Part shown: positions 42,972 to 53,835 of the stretch, piece after piece
Numbering within the stretch: position 1 is the first letter of the stretch
Layout of the letters: each line of letters starts with the position of its first letter
Origin: Gonocerus acuteangulatus
Taxonomy: Eukaryota; Arthropoda; Insecta; Hemiptera; Coreidae
Reading direction: 5' to 3'
Assembly: GCA_946811695.1 (NCBI GenBank)
Contig: OX328125.1
Span: 107,863,715-107,927,714 of the forward strand
DNA length: 64,000 nucleotides
The notes under the pieces: model-generated
Told to the model about the DNA's origin: nothing
Seen by the model: the letters and a program-made list of their open reading frames with translations, nothing else
The model's database searches: none
Translations under genes and position numbers: made by a program

Positions 42972-43560
42972 AGGGGAAAGTGTTGTACCTCTGAACATAT
43001 TGTACCTTTGACCACCGTGGCTGTGGCGGCTTGTAGCGACATTTCATAAATTTTGGTGTAATTAGTGTTTAGCTCCTTCACTAGAGGGCTTGTGTAACCT
43101 ACTTTGGATTATTCAAGTCAAAGAGGATTCTTGCAAAAAATACTTATCCATTTCCATCATAAATATATAAGTTATTTATTGATGACGTTTTGCCTCATAA
43201 TATTTTTTGTATTATGTCTTTTTAGATGGAAATCATTTGATAAAGTAGCTATTGAAATAAGAAACATGGTGTAGCTTCCAAAATTGATTTATCTTAACCC
43301 TAAAATTTGTAGCATGCTTTTTAATTTGCACTACCAGGGTTTTGTACCTCTGACCACGACTAGGTGTTGTTTTTTTCACCAGGTCAAAGCTACAACACAC
43401 CTGAGTAATTTTTTCATAATTCAATTTTTATGTTCTTCTGCCACATATTTTTTTTTAAAAAATACTTAATATTGGTTGCTTCAATTGTTCAAAGAATTTA
43501 AAAAAATAATAAATGAATAAGTTCAAACTGAGTTTATCAGTCCTCAGTGTAGCAGTTCAA
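42972..43560. other. Probable decayed DNA-transposon flank
   Basis: GGGGAAAGTGTTGTACCTCT then TTGTACCTTTGACCAC at 42973, with a related TTGTACCTCTGACCACGACT block at 43344, resembles the repeated end of a DNA transposon. It precedes the pogo-like remnant. No matching right end was found. Confidence 0.35.
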
Positions 43561-44093
43561 AACTATTGCCCCTTATCGTTCCACTTGATGTTGTAAGGCC
43601 TCATCGAAAAGCGGAGGCAAGGAAAATGTCTAATACGGAACGGCCTCGTATCCTGATAGATATTCCTGAAAAGCTAATTATTGAAGGTTAAAAAAAAACA
43701 AAAAAAAACGAAAGCACCACCCTAAACGTAAGACAGCACATACAAATAAACCCCTTTCAAAAAAAAAAAAAAAAAAAAAGTGGTAAATAAAAAGAAAATT
43801 ATTCTAATGACAGTTCAGATTCTGATACTGACACTGAAATTTCTTCAGGAGAAAGTGACGTTGATCTGTCTGATAAATGTCGTGAGTTATGTCGATGATC
43901 AGTATCAATTTGAAAAATATGATTTGGAAAAAGGAAATTTTATACTCGTTAAAAATACTAGTAAAAAGACTATTACATATTTAGTCACAGAGATTTATGC
44001 TATTAAATGTCGAATGTCTAAGATCCAATATTTGAAGAAACAAACTTTAAGTGACAAGTTTACGATAGAAGATGAAAATTTTGAAGAGAAATA
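43560..44093 (+). pseudogene. Pogo/Tigger-like transposase C-terminal remnant
   Basis: In forward frames: VRPHRKAEARK, then RPRILIDIPEK (compare the usual ILTDTPEK-type motif in C-terminal tails of pogo-family transposases), a lysine-rich stretch damaged by poly-A expansion (43756-43778), then an acidic serine segment (SSDSDTDTEISSGESD) in another frame. The final segment from about 43905 reads DLEKGNFILVKNTSKKTITY and continues to a stop at 44093. The G-x-F/Y-V-L-V-K-F/N..KK block also fits these tails. DDE and DNA-binding domains are not seen. At least two frameshifts and a stop. Confidence 0.55.
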
Positions 44094-44470
44094 ATCATAC
44101 GGCATGAAATAAATCAGAACTCATTTGTCAAATAATTTTATTGGTCGATAATGACACGAGCCGAGACGTGAAAGAATATTCCAGTATGCTGTAATGAAGA
44201 GAAACGAATCAAGCATCATTTTATCAATAACTATAAAAATAAAACCCCATTACCATAACAACAGTTTATTTTAATGAGAAAACGAATGAAACAATTCAGA
44301 TAATAACAGGAATTTTAGACCCACAAAAAACTTTAAACCCAATTCTCTAAAGTTGAGAAGATATGGTCGACCGTTCAGAAGTAGGAAGCGTAGATCGTCG
44401 GGGTTTCGGTCAGTGTTCTTATTCAATAAAACACATTTTATTTGCTAAAATGTATATTTATTGCCGCCAA

Positions 44471-44501
44471 CGTTTCGGCTTGCTATACAAGCCATCTTCA
44501 G
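44471..44501 (-). ncRNA. Hammerhead ribozyme-like core
   Basis: Minus strand: CTGAAGA, stem II GGCTTG/CAAGCC with loop TATAG, then GAAACG. Confidence 0.7.
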
Positions 44502-44611
44502 GGCTGTAAAAACATATATGGTGTAACAATGGTAAGGACAGAAAAAAAAAAAAAAAAAAAAAAAAAAGGCTAGAAACATTAACATAAATATGAGTACCTA
44601 TATGCTTGAAA

Positions 44612-44623
<12 letters not shown>

Positions 44624-44688
<65 letters not shown>

Positions 44689-44692
44689 GACA

Positions 44693-44715
<23 letters not shown>
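44624..44715. repeat. (TA)n microsatellite at the palindrome centre
   Basis: TA tract with few interruptions between mirrored AAATATAAATA edges. Confidence 0.95.
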
Positions 44716-44723
<8 letters not shown>

Positions 44724-44795
44724 TTTCAAGCATATAGGTACTCATATGTATACCTCTGTCCTTACGATTGTTACACCATATATGTTTTTACAGCC

Positions 44796-44826
44796 CTGAA
44801 GATGGCTTGTATAGCAAGCCGAAACG
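44796..44826 (+). ncRNA. Hammerhead ribozyme-like core
   Basis: Plus strand: CTGAAGA, stem II GGCTTG/CAAGCC, then GAAACG; mirror copy of 44471. Confidence 0.7.
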
Positions 44827-44926
44827 TTGGCGGCAATAAATATACATTTTAGCAAATAAAATGTGTTTTATTGAATAAGAACACTGACCGAAACCCCGAC
44901 GATCTACGCTTCCCAATTCTCTAAAG

Positions 44927-45423
44927 AATGCACAGATGGCACTTGGTTCATTTCTGTTTAAAGGCGTCCAATTATGCCACCATAAAATAGATAAACTTTC
45001 CTTTAGGAAAATAGTGATTTAATTAACTGAATCCATAGATGGAAGATATTTTCTGGACGTCCAATAACGAACTTCAATGTTTCTGGATAAATCAGAGGTT
45101 TCTCACAAGTTTTTTCCTCATTCCCCTAATGGACTACAGATTCACTACTTACAGGAAAACTTCTACATTTAGTAATCATTATTTATTTATTTATTTATTT
45201 AGAGTTCACAACAAAGGCTATTTACTCTTAAATTCAATGTGCGAACAAAGCTAAATGTTGAAATACAAAGCTAAATGAAAAAGACAATTACAAAAAGATA
45301 CTATAGTAGTTGAAAAGATTTATCATTGTTTAAGAAAACAAAATAAAATAATAATTATAATTATAAATTATAAAAAAAAAATATATATATAAATAAATAC
45401 AAAATAAATTATTTATAGGGAGG
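44927..45423. other. Unassigned sequence
   Basis: ATTT-repeat patch near 45180-45200; no gene supported. Confidence 0.5.
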
Positions 45424-45667
45424 ATTTCTAAAAACGTTGGATCTTATTTTTATTTTTTAAATATTTTAGAATATTATCAATGTGTGTACTGTCCTGTTTA
45501 AGCAATTCGTGTAAGTCTGTAGGTAAGTCAATGTCTTGTCTTTCCCTGCAGTCTGTAAGTATCAAACAATCAAACACATACTTATAGTAATCATTAGATC
45601 TTAGCAAATGAAGTAAAAGTTTATCGTGGTATAGGTTGAACCATTCACTCCCTTTTGTCAACAAATA
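45424..45667 (-). pseudogene. LINE C-terminal fragment
   Basis: The reverse frame from 45664 contains LILTDCRERQDIDLP, then LHELLKQDSTHIDNILKYLK. This matches the end of the LINE group at 10471 (LTECRQRNPLNIP, IQELLTEDSPHIKTILQHF). The first cysteines of the tail are lost. Confidence 0.72.
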
Positions 45668-45706
45668 TAAAATGGAATTTTGTTATTTTTAAATACCGGA
45701 CCGATG

Positions 45707-46722
45707 CACAGTGGTCAATAACCGACAAAAAGCGCTCAAAACTTTTGATGTCGATTAGTTAGAAACTTGGAATTGTGCACACTTACCAGTCTTATAGCCA
45801 TAATAATGCTATTGATAAATCAAAATATTTTTGCGGTCGGCCCCCGCCTCTGAACAGTACTCGGCTGGGCTCTGGTGAAGGTGGAGCCCATTAAAGCCAA
45901 TTTTTTGTTCAAAAATACATCTGCTCCTACCTCAGCCAACTTTTTTTTTTAATTTCAGCACAACAGTTTGAGATAATTTCCGTAGAAGTATCGAAATATG
46001 CTCATCGGCTATTGGAAATTGTCAAATACTAGCATACCGAAAGTACACTTTTGTCGTTTGAATTCAACAATATTTCAATTAGGACAACATTTTTCACTCG
46101 GATCACTTCAGACATATTTTGCAGTCAACACTGACTTGAGTACTGCTTAAACAAATCCGTCTTCGATTTGATTCCAGTGTTTGCATAGAGATAACGCGCG
46201 TCTGTCTGTTAGTCATTTACCGAGTTGGTTCACCTCTAGCACCGAAATAGGCAGACTAATGCAGCTAATTTCAGTCTGGGGTCTTTCTACACATACCCAC
46301 AAAATATTTAAGGCCAAAATTAGAGGGACGCAGAGAGACGCAAAAACTATAAGACAAAACGAAATTTGATACGTGTAATGTTTTTACTATTTCAGTATTC
46401 CCGTCCATAAAGACGATTCGAAAAGTAAAAAAAAAAAACTATGTTTTAGTCCTTCGAACATCCCACTAAAACAAAAAAAACATACGTCAACCTCATCGGT
46501 CTGAACAAGTAAAGTTGAAGGAACGATTTTCGTACATGAGGATTTGGTATATTTTCTTCGTTTCTAGTATTTCAATGATTAACCACCGTCCTGCAATCAA
46601 CGATGGAGGCGCAAAACTCAAGAAATGGCGCTCTCACGAGGTATTGAACATATATTTAAGGCCAATGTGTTCGGAGAAAATACTTCAAAAAATCATGTTT
46701 TGAGCGCTTTCTGACCACTGTG
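45707..46722. mobile_element. DNA element with terminal inverted repeats
   Basis: The left end CACAGTGGTCAATAACCGAC then AAAAAGCGCTCAAAAC is mirrored by GTTTTGAGCGCTTTCTGACC then ACTGTG at 46698-46722. It is 1016 bp and has no recognisable transposase. Flanking CCGATG and CGATAG are suggestive but not a clean duplication. Confidence 0.75.
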
Positions 46723-47124
46723 CGATAGACCGATAAAACTTATTCTTCTTCCCTTTATTTGTGAAATATGTGCAATACAACAAACATTTAGATCCTTAGG
46801 GTCAAATAAACAATTTGGGTACAGAGTTACACCTCTTTCAAGATGGAGAGGTTGAGCGTATCAACGAATTCGTCCAACCCTTTGTTATGAGCATGCTTTG
46901 TACCTAATTCCTGGGCGAAGGAACAGAAATTCTGGCTGCTTACAAGATAAATGCACATATAAATATGTATATTTTATTTTTTTTTTTTATGTGTTTCCTC
47001 CTTACAGTAACCTAGCAGTGAGTTTATTCATGACTGCAAGACACATGCAGTAACACCATATCGCCTGCATTTTTTACATGTGTTGTTTCTTTACAAATCA
47101 TTAATTTCAACAAAAATTTAAAAA
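46723..47124. other. Unassigned sequence
   Basis: Nothing recognised. Confidence 0.5.
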
Positions 47125-47682
47125 GTCCGTCACGCAGGAGCTGCAAAACTAAGCACTTTCCTCAGAATTGGGTTGTGTAGACTGCATTCATGAATAATTT
47201 GCTTAAAATAACCTAGATAGATAAATAAAATAAAGACATAAATAGTTCTGCTCTTTTGAATTTATTATGAGCACCTATTTCAATTATTACTTTTTTAATT
47301 AATTTCCTTCCAGAATTTTGTGTACGTGGGTTACTACACTACGTAATAAGTACACAAAGTTTTCGTCTACTGATCTAGATGAATAAAATATAATACAAAT
47401 TACGGCTGGTATTGGCAAAAAACTACTTTCTCTCCAGGGTAACCCCCCCCCTCCTAATGAACCAATTTAGTTTATTTTTTACAACACATTTTTCTCTTCA
47501 GTGACCACAAGGACTGTTATTGGCAAATAACTGCTTTGGCTCCGGAGTAAACCCCCTCCAGATGGACCGATTTTGTTGGTTAACGAACTCGTTCAATCAT
47601 TTGATGGGGGAATACTATATACCAAGTCTCGTGGCGAAAAAACAAAAACTCTGGCCTGTATCGTGTTAACGGACACATATAT

Positions 47683-47720
<38 letters not shown>
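47125..47720 (+). mobile_element. Family A element, 3'-truncated
   Basis: GTCCGTCACGCAGGAGCTGC at the 5' end, AGCACTTTCCTC, shortened internal units, GGACCGATTTTGTTGGTTAA, and (TA)n at 47684-47720. The 3' hairpin segment is absent. Confidence 0.88.
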
Positions 47721-47722
<2 letters not shown>

Positions 47723-47894
47723 AACTAACAATTATTCAAAATACATCAACAAAGGAGGAAAATGAACAAATGATCACGGTATAAGAAAAGAAATAAAAAT
47801 AGAATAACTGAAAGAGTTATCAACAAAAAATTTGAACAATAAACAAATTAAATTGTAATTTAACACTACTAGTAAGATATTTAATAAGGTATTT

Positions 47895-48424
47895 CTATTG
47901 TACTAGGCATTCAATCTTCCCATTGCTATGTAAAGTAGCTTAGCGAATTCTCTTATTGTACTAGGCATTCAATCTTCCCATTGCTATGTAAAGTAGCTTA
48001 GCGAATTCTCTTATTGTACTAGGCATTCAATCTTCCCATTGCTATGTAAAGTAGCTTAGCGAATTCTCTTATTGTACTAGGCATTCAATCTTCCCATTGC
48101 TATGTAAAGTAGCTTAGCGAATTCTCTTATTGTACTAGGCATTCAATCTTCCCATTGCTATGTAAAGTAGCTTAGCGAATTCTCTTATTGTACTAGGCAT
48201 TCAATCTTCCCATTGCTATGTAAAGTAGCTTAGCGAATTCTCTTATTGTACTAGGCATTCAATCTTCCCATTGCTATGTAAAGTAGCTTAGCGAATTCTC
48301 TTATTGTACTAGGCATTCAATCTTCCCATTGCTATGTAAAGTAGCTTAGCGAATTCTCTTATTGTACTAGGCATTCAATCTTCCCATTGCTATGTAAAGT
48401 AGCTTAGCGAATTCTCTTATTGTC
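47895..48424. repeat. 58-bp minisatellite, about 9 units
   Basis: TTATTGTACTAGGCATTCAA, TCTTCCCATTGCTATGTAAA, GTAGCTTAGCGAATTCTC repeated essentially without change. Confidence 0.98.
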
Positions 48425-48439
48425 CTAATAGGCACATAC

Positions 48440-48656
48440 ATATATTGTGTTCTGTTGATGGCCAAATCCTATTTGTTTTATAACTGTTGTCTTTAGTTTT
48501 GTCCTTTCATGTGTTAGTAGTCGGCAGTCGTAAAATAAGTGTTAGCATGTTTGTTCCGTGAGAAAATCGCATGGAAAAATGTTTCTGTCTGTGATTTTGG
48601 AACGGTGTACTTATGAATTTATTGAGCCATATTCTGCGTCAAGTTGTACTGTGTAT
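48440..48656 (-). pseudogene. Decayed LINE C-terminal tail
   Basis: Reverse strand: ITDRNIFPCDFLTEQTC, stop, HLFYDCRLLTHERTKLK. The C-x7-C..H-x4-C layout and the DCRL ending resemble the LINE Cys/His tail, but first cysteines and frame are damaged. Confidence 0.5.
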
Positions 48657-48667
48657 TAATCTGTTAT

Positions 48668-48850
48668 TTTTATTTTTTTTTAACGGTGCATCGACAAATC
48701 TGGGCCATTAGCGCACACATCCAGGGTGCAGCGAGGAATTTTCTCAACGAGCCCTGAGATGAGAAAATTCCTGCCGCCGGTGGGGATCGAACCCACCATC
48801 TACCGCTTATGAATCTAAGGCGCTAGCCACTAGACCATGGGAGATCCCAC
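48668..48850 (-). mobile_element. tRNA SINE 2 with 11-bp TSD
   Basis: Reverse strand: GGGATCTCCCATGGTCTAGT box A region, box B GGGTTCGATCCCCACC, CCTCGCTGCACCCTGGATGT, tail GCGCTAATGGCCCAG..GATGCACCGTT plus poly-A. It is flanked by identical TAATCTGTTAT at 48657-48667 and 48851-48861. Confidence 0.93.
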
Positions 48851-48942
48851 TAATCTGTTATAATTTGTGTTATTGGTAGATATGTGTGAATTTGCGGTAG
48901 GAATATAACTAAGAAGATAAGTAAGTAGAAGTAATATAACTG

Positions 48943-49012
<70 letters not shown>
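48943..49012. repeat. (CA)n(TA)n compound microsatellite
   Basis: Short CA run followed by a TA run. Confidence 0.95.
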
Positions 49013-49014
<2 letters not shown>

Positions 49015-49684
49015 CCGGAGATAAAGACAATACCTCTTATACTCAGAAGGAGGAATAGGGACTGTAGAATATTGGAAGGAGGAGATAGTAGCCCTGGTAC
49101 ATTTTTGGCGGGAAAATCTGCGCGGGAATCAGATGATGATAATGGATAACAGATACTGCCTACATGATATCTACATTAGGGCGCCATCTATACCAATATC
49201 CTCAAAATATCTCTTACACAATACTTCAATCCTTTTACAACGCCTTTCATGTTTCTTTATATAGTTACATCGGGCCATTCAAAAAAGGTTTTAATGTAGA
49301 AAAGTTATTTATATTAATCATAGAGTTTACATAGGCGATTCGCTCTTTATGGATGTTTGCGGTAGATGTCGCTTTCTACATTTTATGCAACTGCTCTGTA
49401 TATATATTTTTTTATAGACTCCACGAAACCTGTGTGCCTAATGAAATTGTAAATGTTTGTCTGTTTGAGGTCGGTGATTGTTCTGGTTATTTGTGAGCTG
49501 TTATCCGACAAGAGTTCATTCATGTTTTGTTAGGTTTAATCTGTCTAGTTCTTTGCATTCCTTGTTCTTATTTAAAGAGGTAGTTCTTTTTTTTCTTTTG
49601 CAATAAATATATTTTTTAATGCTGAGTACATACTCCTGTGCTGAACTCCCCCTTCCTTAACAAAAATACTATTTAAATAAATTC
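49013..49684. other. Unassigned sequence
   Basis: No feature supported. Confidence 0.5.
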
Positions 49685-50098
<414 letters not shown>

Positions 50099-50251
50099 GC
50101 ATATGTGATATAGTCCCTAATCGTCCGTGAGTTTTGTTTTCTTGCAGGAAAACACACTAAAAGTTATGCAGGGCTTCGGGGAAAACTGTTTACTAAAACC
50201 AGGTTGAACGTGCAATATAATTGGTAAAAATATAATTCTGACTGTACACCA

Positions 50252-50572
50252 CAAGCCTTTCTCCAATCACATCCACTGACTTGACACAAGCCTTTGTCCA
50301 ATCACATCCACTGACTTGACACAAACCTTTGTCCAATCACATCCACTGACTTGACACAAGCCTTTGTCCAATCACATCCACTGACTTGACACAAGCCTTT
50401 GTCCAATCACATCCACTGACTTGACACAAGCCTTTGTCCAATCACATCCACTGACTTGACACAAGCCTTTGTCCAATCACATCCACTGACTTGACACAAG
50501 CCTTTGTCCAATCACATCCACTGACTTGACACAAGCCTTTGTCCAATCACATCCACTGACTTGACACAAGTC
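50252..50572. repeat. 35-bp minisatellite, about 9 units
   Basis: CAAGCCTTTGTCCAATCACA plus TCCACTGACTTGACA with two single-base variants. Confidence 0.98.
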
Positions 50573-51489
50573 AATCCGAAGATAGGAATATATGAACGTA
50601 AACTCTTCAGCATGAGAGGTTTTAAAAATACTAACATTCATTAAATTGTATGAAACAGAAATAAAAACTGATGGACTTAAAGTTAATATTCGCATTTAGG
50701 ATTGATTACAGAAATCCCGCAGGTCTCACAATCCAGGGAATTCTTTCTCAAAACTTTTTTAATCTCCTCACATTAATTTGTTCTTCTTGTTGTATTTTTA
50801 TTCCAACCTTCAAGAGGTTTTCCCCCTTATTCCGCCATTATTCTACTTCACCGAGTGCAGCTCGAGATGGCGAAGTCCAACTTACTCGACGGAATGAAAA
50901 CTTAGCCAGGACTTTGATGAAATCTACAACATACTTACTCCGGGATATTAGAATCCCAAGAAACTTTCCTGAAGAGTTTTATCGTCGAGAGAAGACAACA
51001 TCTATTAGCCTTCTCATTCCCTCGACTGTGTTTCATTGCTTCCTCATTTTTATGTTCGTGCTTTTTATAAAAACGCGGCGAGCGTTTATGTTCTTCACGC
51101 TTGTAAGAAAATGTTGACTTGGAATTTAACACCAAGGTAATATCTGTAAGTGTGCCCATAAACGGTGAGGAATATATCAACATTTGGACTGCACAGAACA
51201 TGGGACAGCCTTGAGGCCAGAGTTGAACTGTACAACCCATCGAAGTAGAATGATAAAACCAATAGATTAACTGTACAGTCCAATGAGGCCGGGACTGTGC
51301 AGGCCAGGCCTGATGTGTATGGACAAGAGTGTATTTGCTTCACATTCAGTGGGTCTACTATAACTGGACTGTGCAGTCCCTGCCTTGGGGTTTATTAACT
51401 TATCGTGTGATTACTAGATCCGTTCAGTCCAAACCTTGAGGTCAACGTGTGCAGTCTATGCCTTGAGGTCGCCTTAACTGTTTTCAAGA
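50573..51489. other. Unassigned sequence
   Basis: A 148-codon forward frame (50671-51117) has no recognisable domain, no clear promoter and an ordinary composition; I do not call it a gene. From 51180 to 51480 a degenerate motif recurs (CTGTGCAGTCC.TGCCTTG and TGCAGTCTATGCCTTGAGGT). Confidence 0.45.
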
Positions 51490-51767
51490 AAAATGGAAAA
51501 GTAGTTTGAATAACGTTTTACGGTGTAGGTAATTACGTTTAAATATGCTCCACACGTTTGAAATTTATCCAAACTAATATATTTACATTTTTGTTACATT
51601 TTGAGTTAATGAAGTATTCGAAACAAAACAAAAATGTAATAATGTACATGAAACGTTTTGGGGAGCTTCGTATATTTCCTTAAATACCTCGAAAACGGAT
51701 TGAAAATCGTGGTAAGTGGTAAATGACAATTCAGAAGCTTACTGGCTTTCTATTTTATATAAAAAAA
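51490..51767 (-). mobile_element. Decayed family B relative, part 1
   Basis: TACCTCGAAAACGG, AAATCGTGGTAAGTGG and TTCAGAAGCTTACT match 33010-33080 (ATCTCGATAACGG, AAATCGTGGTAAGTGG, TTCGAATGCTTACT). It is interrupted by family A and resumes at 52882. Confidence 0.65.
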
Positions 51768-52709
51768 GTCCGTCACGCAGGAGCTGCATAACTAAGCACT
51801 TTCCTCAGAATTTTTATAGTGTAGCCTACATTACTGAATAATTTGCTGTAAATAACCTATATAAATAAAATAAAAACGTGAATAGTTCTGCTCATTTACA
51901 TTTCTTATAAGAACTGTTCAAATATTAATTTTGTAAATAATTTGCTTCCATAGTTATGTTAACACATGATACTGTACTACTTAATAAATACACAAAAACT
52001 TCATTTTCCGTCTTTTGGTCTGACGCAGGAACAGGATACAGTCCCCCTAATGGGAGATAGCGCTCCTCGCGGCGGCTTTGGGAACCTACGTCTGGCGGGC
52101 TAATTCCTATGAAACAGAGTTTAAATTAAACCCTCCTTTCCAATAGACCGATTTACTTCATTTTCACAACACTTCTTTCTCATGAGATACCCACGACGTA
52201 TACCGCGTTTCGTTACATTACAGCAGAAATTACGACCGGTATGAGTATATTAGTACTTTAGATCCGGAGTAAACCCCCCCCCCCTCAAAATAACCCGATT
52301 TAGTTTATTTTTACAACCCATTTTTATCTTTTGATTACCACAACGAATACCGAGTTTCGTTGAAATGTAACAAAAATCACGGCTGCTAGTGGCAAATTAG
52401 TAATGTGGGTCCGGAGTAAACCCCCCCCCCTCCTAATGAAACGATTTAGTTTATTTTTACAACGTATTTCTCTCTTTAGATCAACATAACGAATACCGAG
52501 TTTCGTTGAAATATAACAAAATCTACGGCTGGCATGGTCAAATTAGTATTTTGGGTCCGGGGTAAACCCCTCCCCCCCTCTCGGTGGACCGATTTTGGTG
52601 GTTAACGAACTCGTTCAATCGTTTGCTAATTGAACGCTATATACCACGTTTCGCGAAGAAAAAACAAAAACTCTGGCCGCTATCTTATTAACAGACACAT
52701 ATATATGTG

Positions 52710-52758
<49 letters not shown>

Positions 52759-52877
52759 TTTAACGGGGGTCATTTCGGTGTCTACTAGGTAGGATCGATA
52801 AAGATTTGAAGAAATTTTTTCAAAAATTCCGTCTTGAGTGCAACCTCAATAGCTACTTTCCTTCGGAGGAAAGTGCT
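51768..52877 (+). mobile_element. Family A element, full length (reference copy)
   Basis: 1110 bp. 5' GTCCGTCACGCAGGAGCTGC; subterminal AGCACTTTCCTC; about 360 bp of AT-rich leader; four related internal units of about 145 bp (starting near 52131, 52271, 52418 and 52563). Each unit has a C-run, a GACCGATTT-like box, TTTTTACAACA and an ACCGAGTTTCGTTGAAAT-like block. Then come (TA)n at 52702-52755, AATTTTAACGGGGGTCATTT, and the terminal hairpin CTACTTTCCTTCGGAGGAAA with GTGCT. A-runs flank both sides. It is inserted in a decayed family B relative. Confidence 0.92.
52702..52755. repeat. (TA)n microsatellite inside family A
   Basis: TA tract with GTG interruptions at the conserved position. Confidence 0.95.
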
Positions 52878-52881
52878 AAAA

Positions 52882-53140
52882 TGTTTCAGGATAATTTTTT
52901 ACGTCAAGCGGAGAAATAATTGGTTAAAACTTGGAAAGTGTTACTTTTGTTCTATTGAACGGGTTCTTGTCTCTGTATAACTCGCCTTTTTAACATTATT
53001 ACAAACGTGGTGAAATTCGTATAAACCTATAGATACTGCTAATATATTTGTCTAGACAAATATATAGGGAAGTATATATTTGTATGTTCAAACTCTTTGG
53101 GCAATTTTCGATCCTTTGGTATAAGTTAAATGAAAATATC
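52882..53140 (-). mobile_element. Decayed family B relative, part 2
   Basis: AAAACTTGGAAAGTGTTACT resembles 33145 (AAAACTTAAAAAGTGTTTAT), continuing part 1 across the family A insertion. The remainder is too decayed to trace. Confidence 0.45.
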
Positions 53141-53173
53141 CTAGCAGGATGGGTATGTACCAATTTTACCACG

Positions 53174-53229
<56 letters not shown>
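53174..53229. repeat. (TA)n microsatellite
   Basis: Pure TA tract. Confidence 0.95.
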
Positions 53230-53231
<2 letters not shown>

Positions 53232-53398
53232 TTGATGTTATTTTTCGTCACTGGGATAGTATTTTTAGATGGAACGGCATTTTTCTCCAGCGGTGGGGGT
53301 TTTCTCCAGTGACAACTGGGGACACCTGAGGCGTCGGCAAGTAACCAGTATCAAAATTGCATAATATTGAAATTGTAGATTGTAATATTCTGTAAATA

Positions 53399-53399
<1 letters not shown>

Positions 53400-53442
<43 letters not shown>
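53400..53442. repeat. (TA)n microsatellite, left of the palindrome
   Basis: TA tract between outer and inner left arms. Confidence 0.95.
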
Positions 53443-53445
<3 letters not shown>

Positions 53446-53775
53446 AACGGCATTTTTCTCCAGCGGTGGTATTCCTCCTCACTTCTTCCCGAAATATTTC
53501 GATGGATTCATCTCCATCTTCTTCAGCCAGGTACTTGTTTCTTCCTCGGTGGTAGCCAAGGGAGCTTCAACACCAGGGAGCTTCAACACCATTCGTCCGC
53601 CGATACTGTGGCTAGAGGTGAGAAAAGGCGCCCAGATCGAGAAAAATCTCATTCCCTTGGCTACCACCGAGGAAGAAACAAGTACCTGGCTGAAGAAGAT
53701 GGAGATGAATCCATCGAAATATTCCGGGAAGAAGTGAGGAGGAGTACCACCGCTGGAGAAAAATGCCGTTCCATC

Positions 53776-53777
<2 letters not shown>

Positions 53778-53832
<55 letters not shown>
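53778..53832. repeat. (TA)n microsatellite, right of the palindrome
   Basis: TA tract between inner and outer right arms, symmetric with 53400. Confidence 0.95.

Positions 53833-53835
<3 letters not shown>

Larger units (their letters stand above)
44353..44911. mobile_element. Palindromic Penelope-like pair with hammerhead cores (type 3)
   Basis: Inverted arms of about 230 bp flank a poly-A/(TA)n centre. Shared mirrored blocks: GCGTAGATCGTCGGGGTTTC, AGTGTTCTTATTCAATAAAA, and GAGTACCTATATGCTTGAAA. It is flanked by identical 15-bp direct repeats CCCAATTCTCTAAAG at 44338-44352 and 44912-44926. The left side has a 35-bp extension (TTGAGAAGATATGGTCGACC) absent on the right. Each arm has a hammerhead core. 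No reverse transcriptase or GIY-YIG endonuclease. Confidence 0.85.

Noticed and set aside
50252..50572. CRISPR-like array
   Set aside because: The 35-bp unit is directly tandem, with no spacers.
50671..51117. 148-codon forward frame as a host gene
   Set aside because: No recognisable domain, no splice or promoter evidence, and composition like the surrounding DNA.
52750..52877. Family A as a standard Helitron
   Set aside because: It has a 3' hairpin, but the end is GTGCTAAAA in an A-run rather than CTRR followed by T, and the 5' end is not TC.
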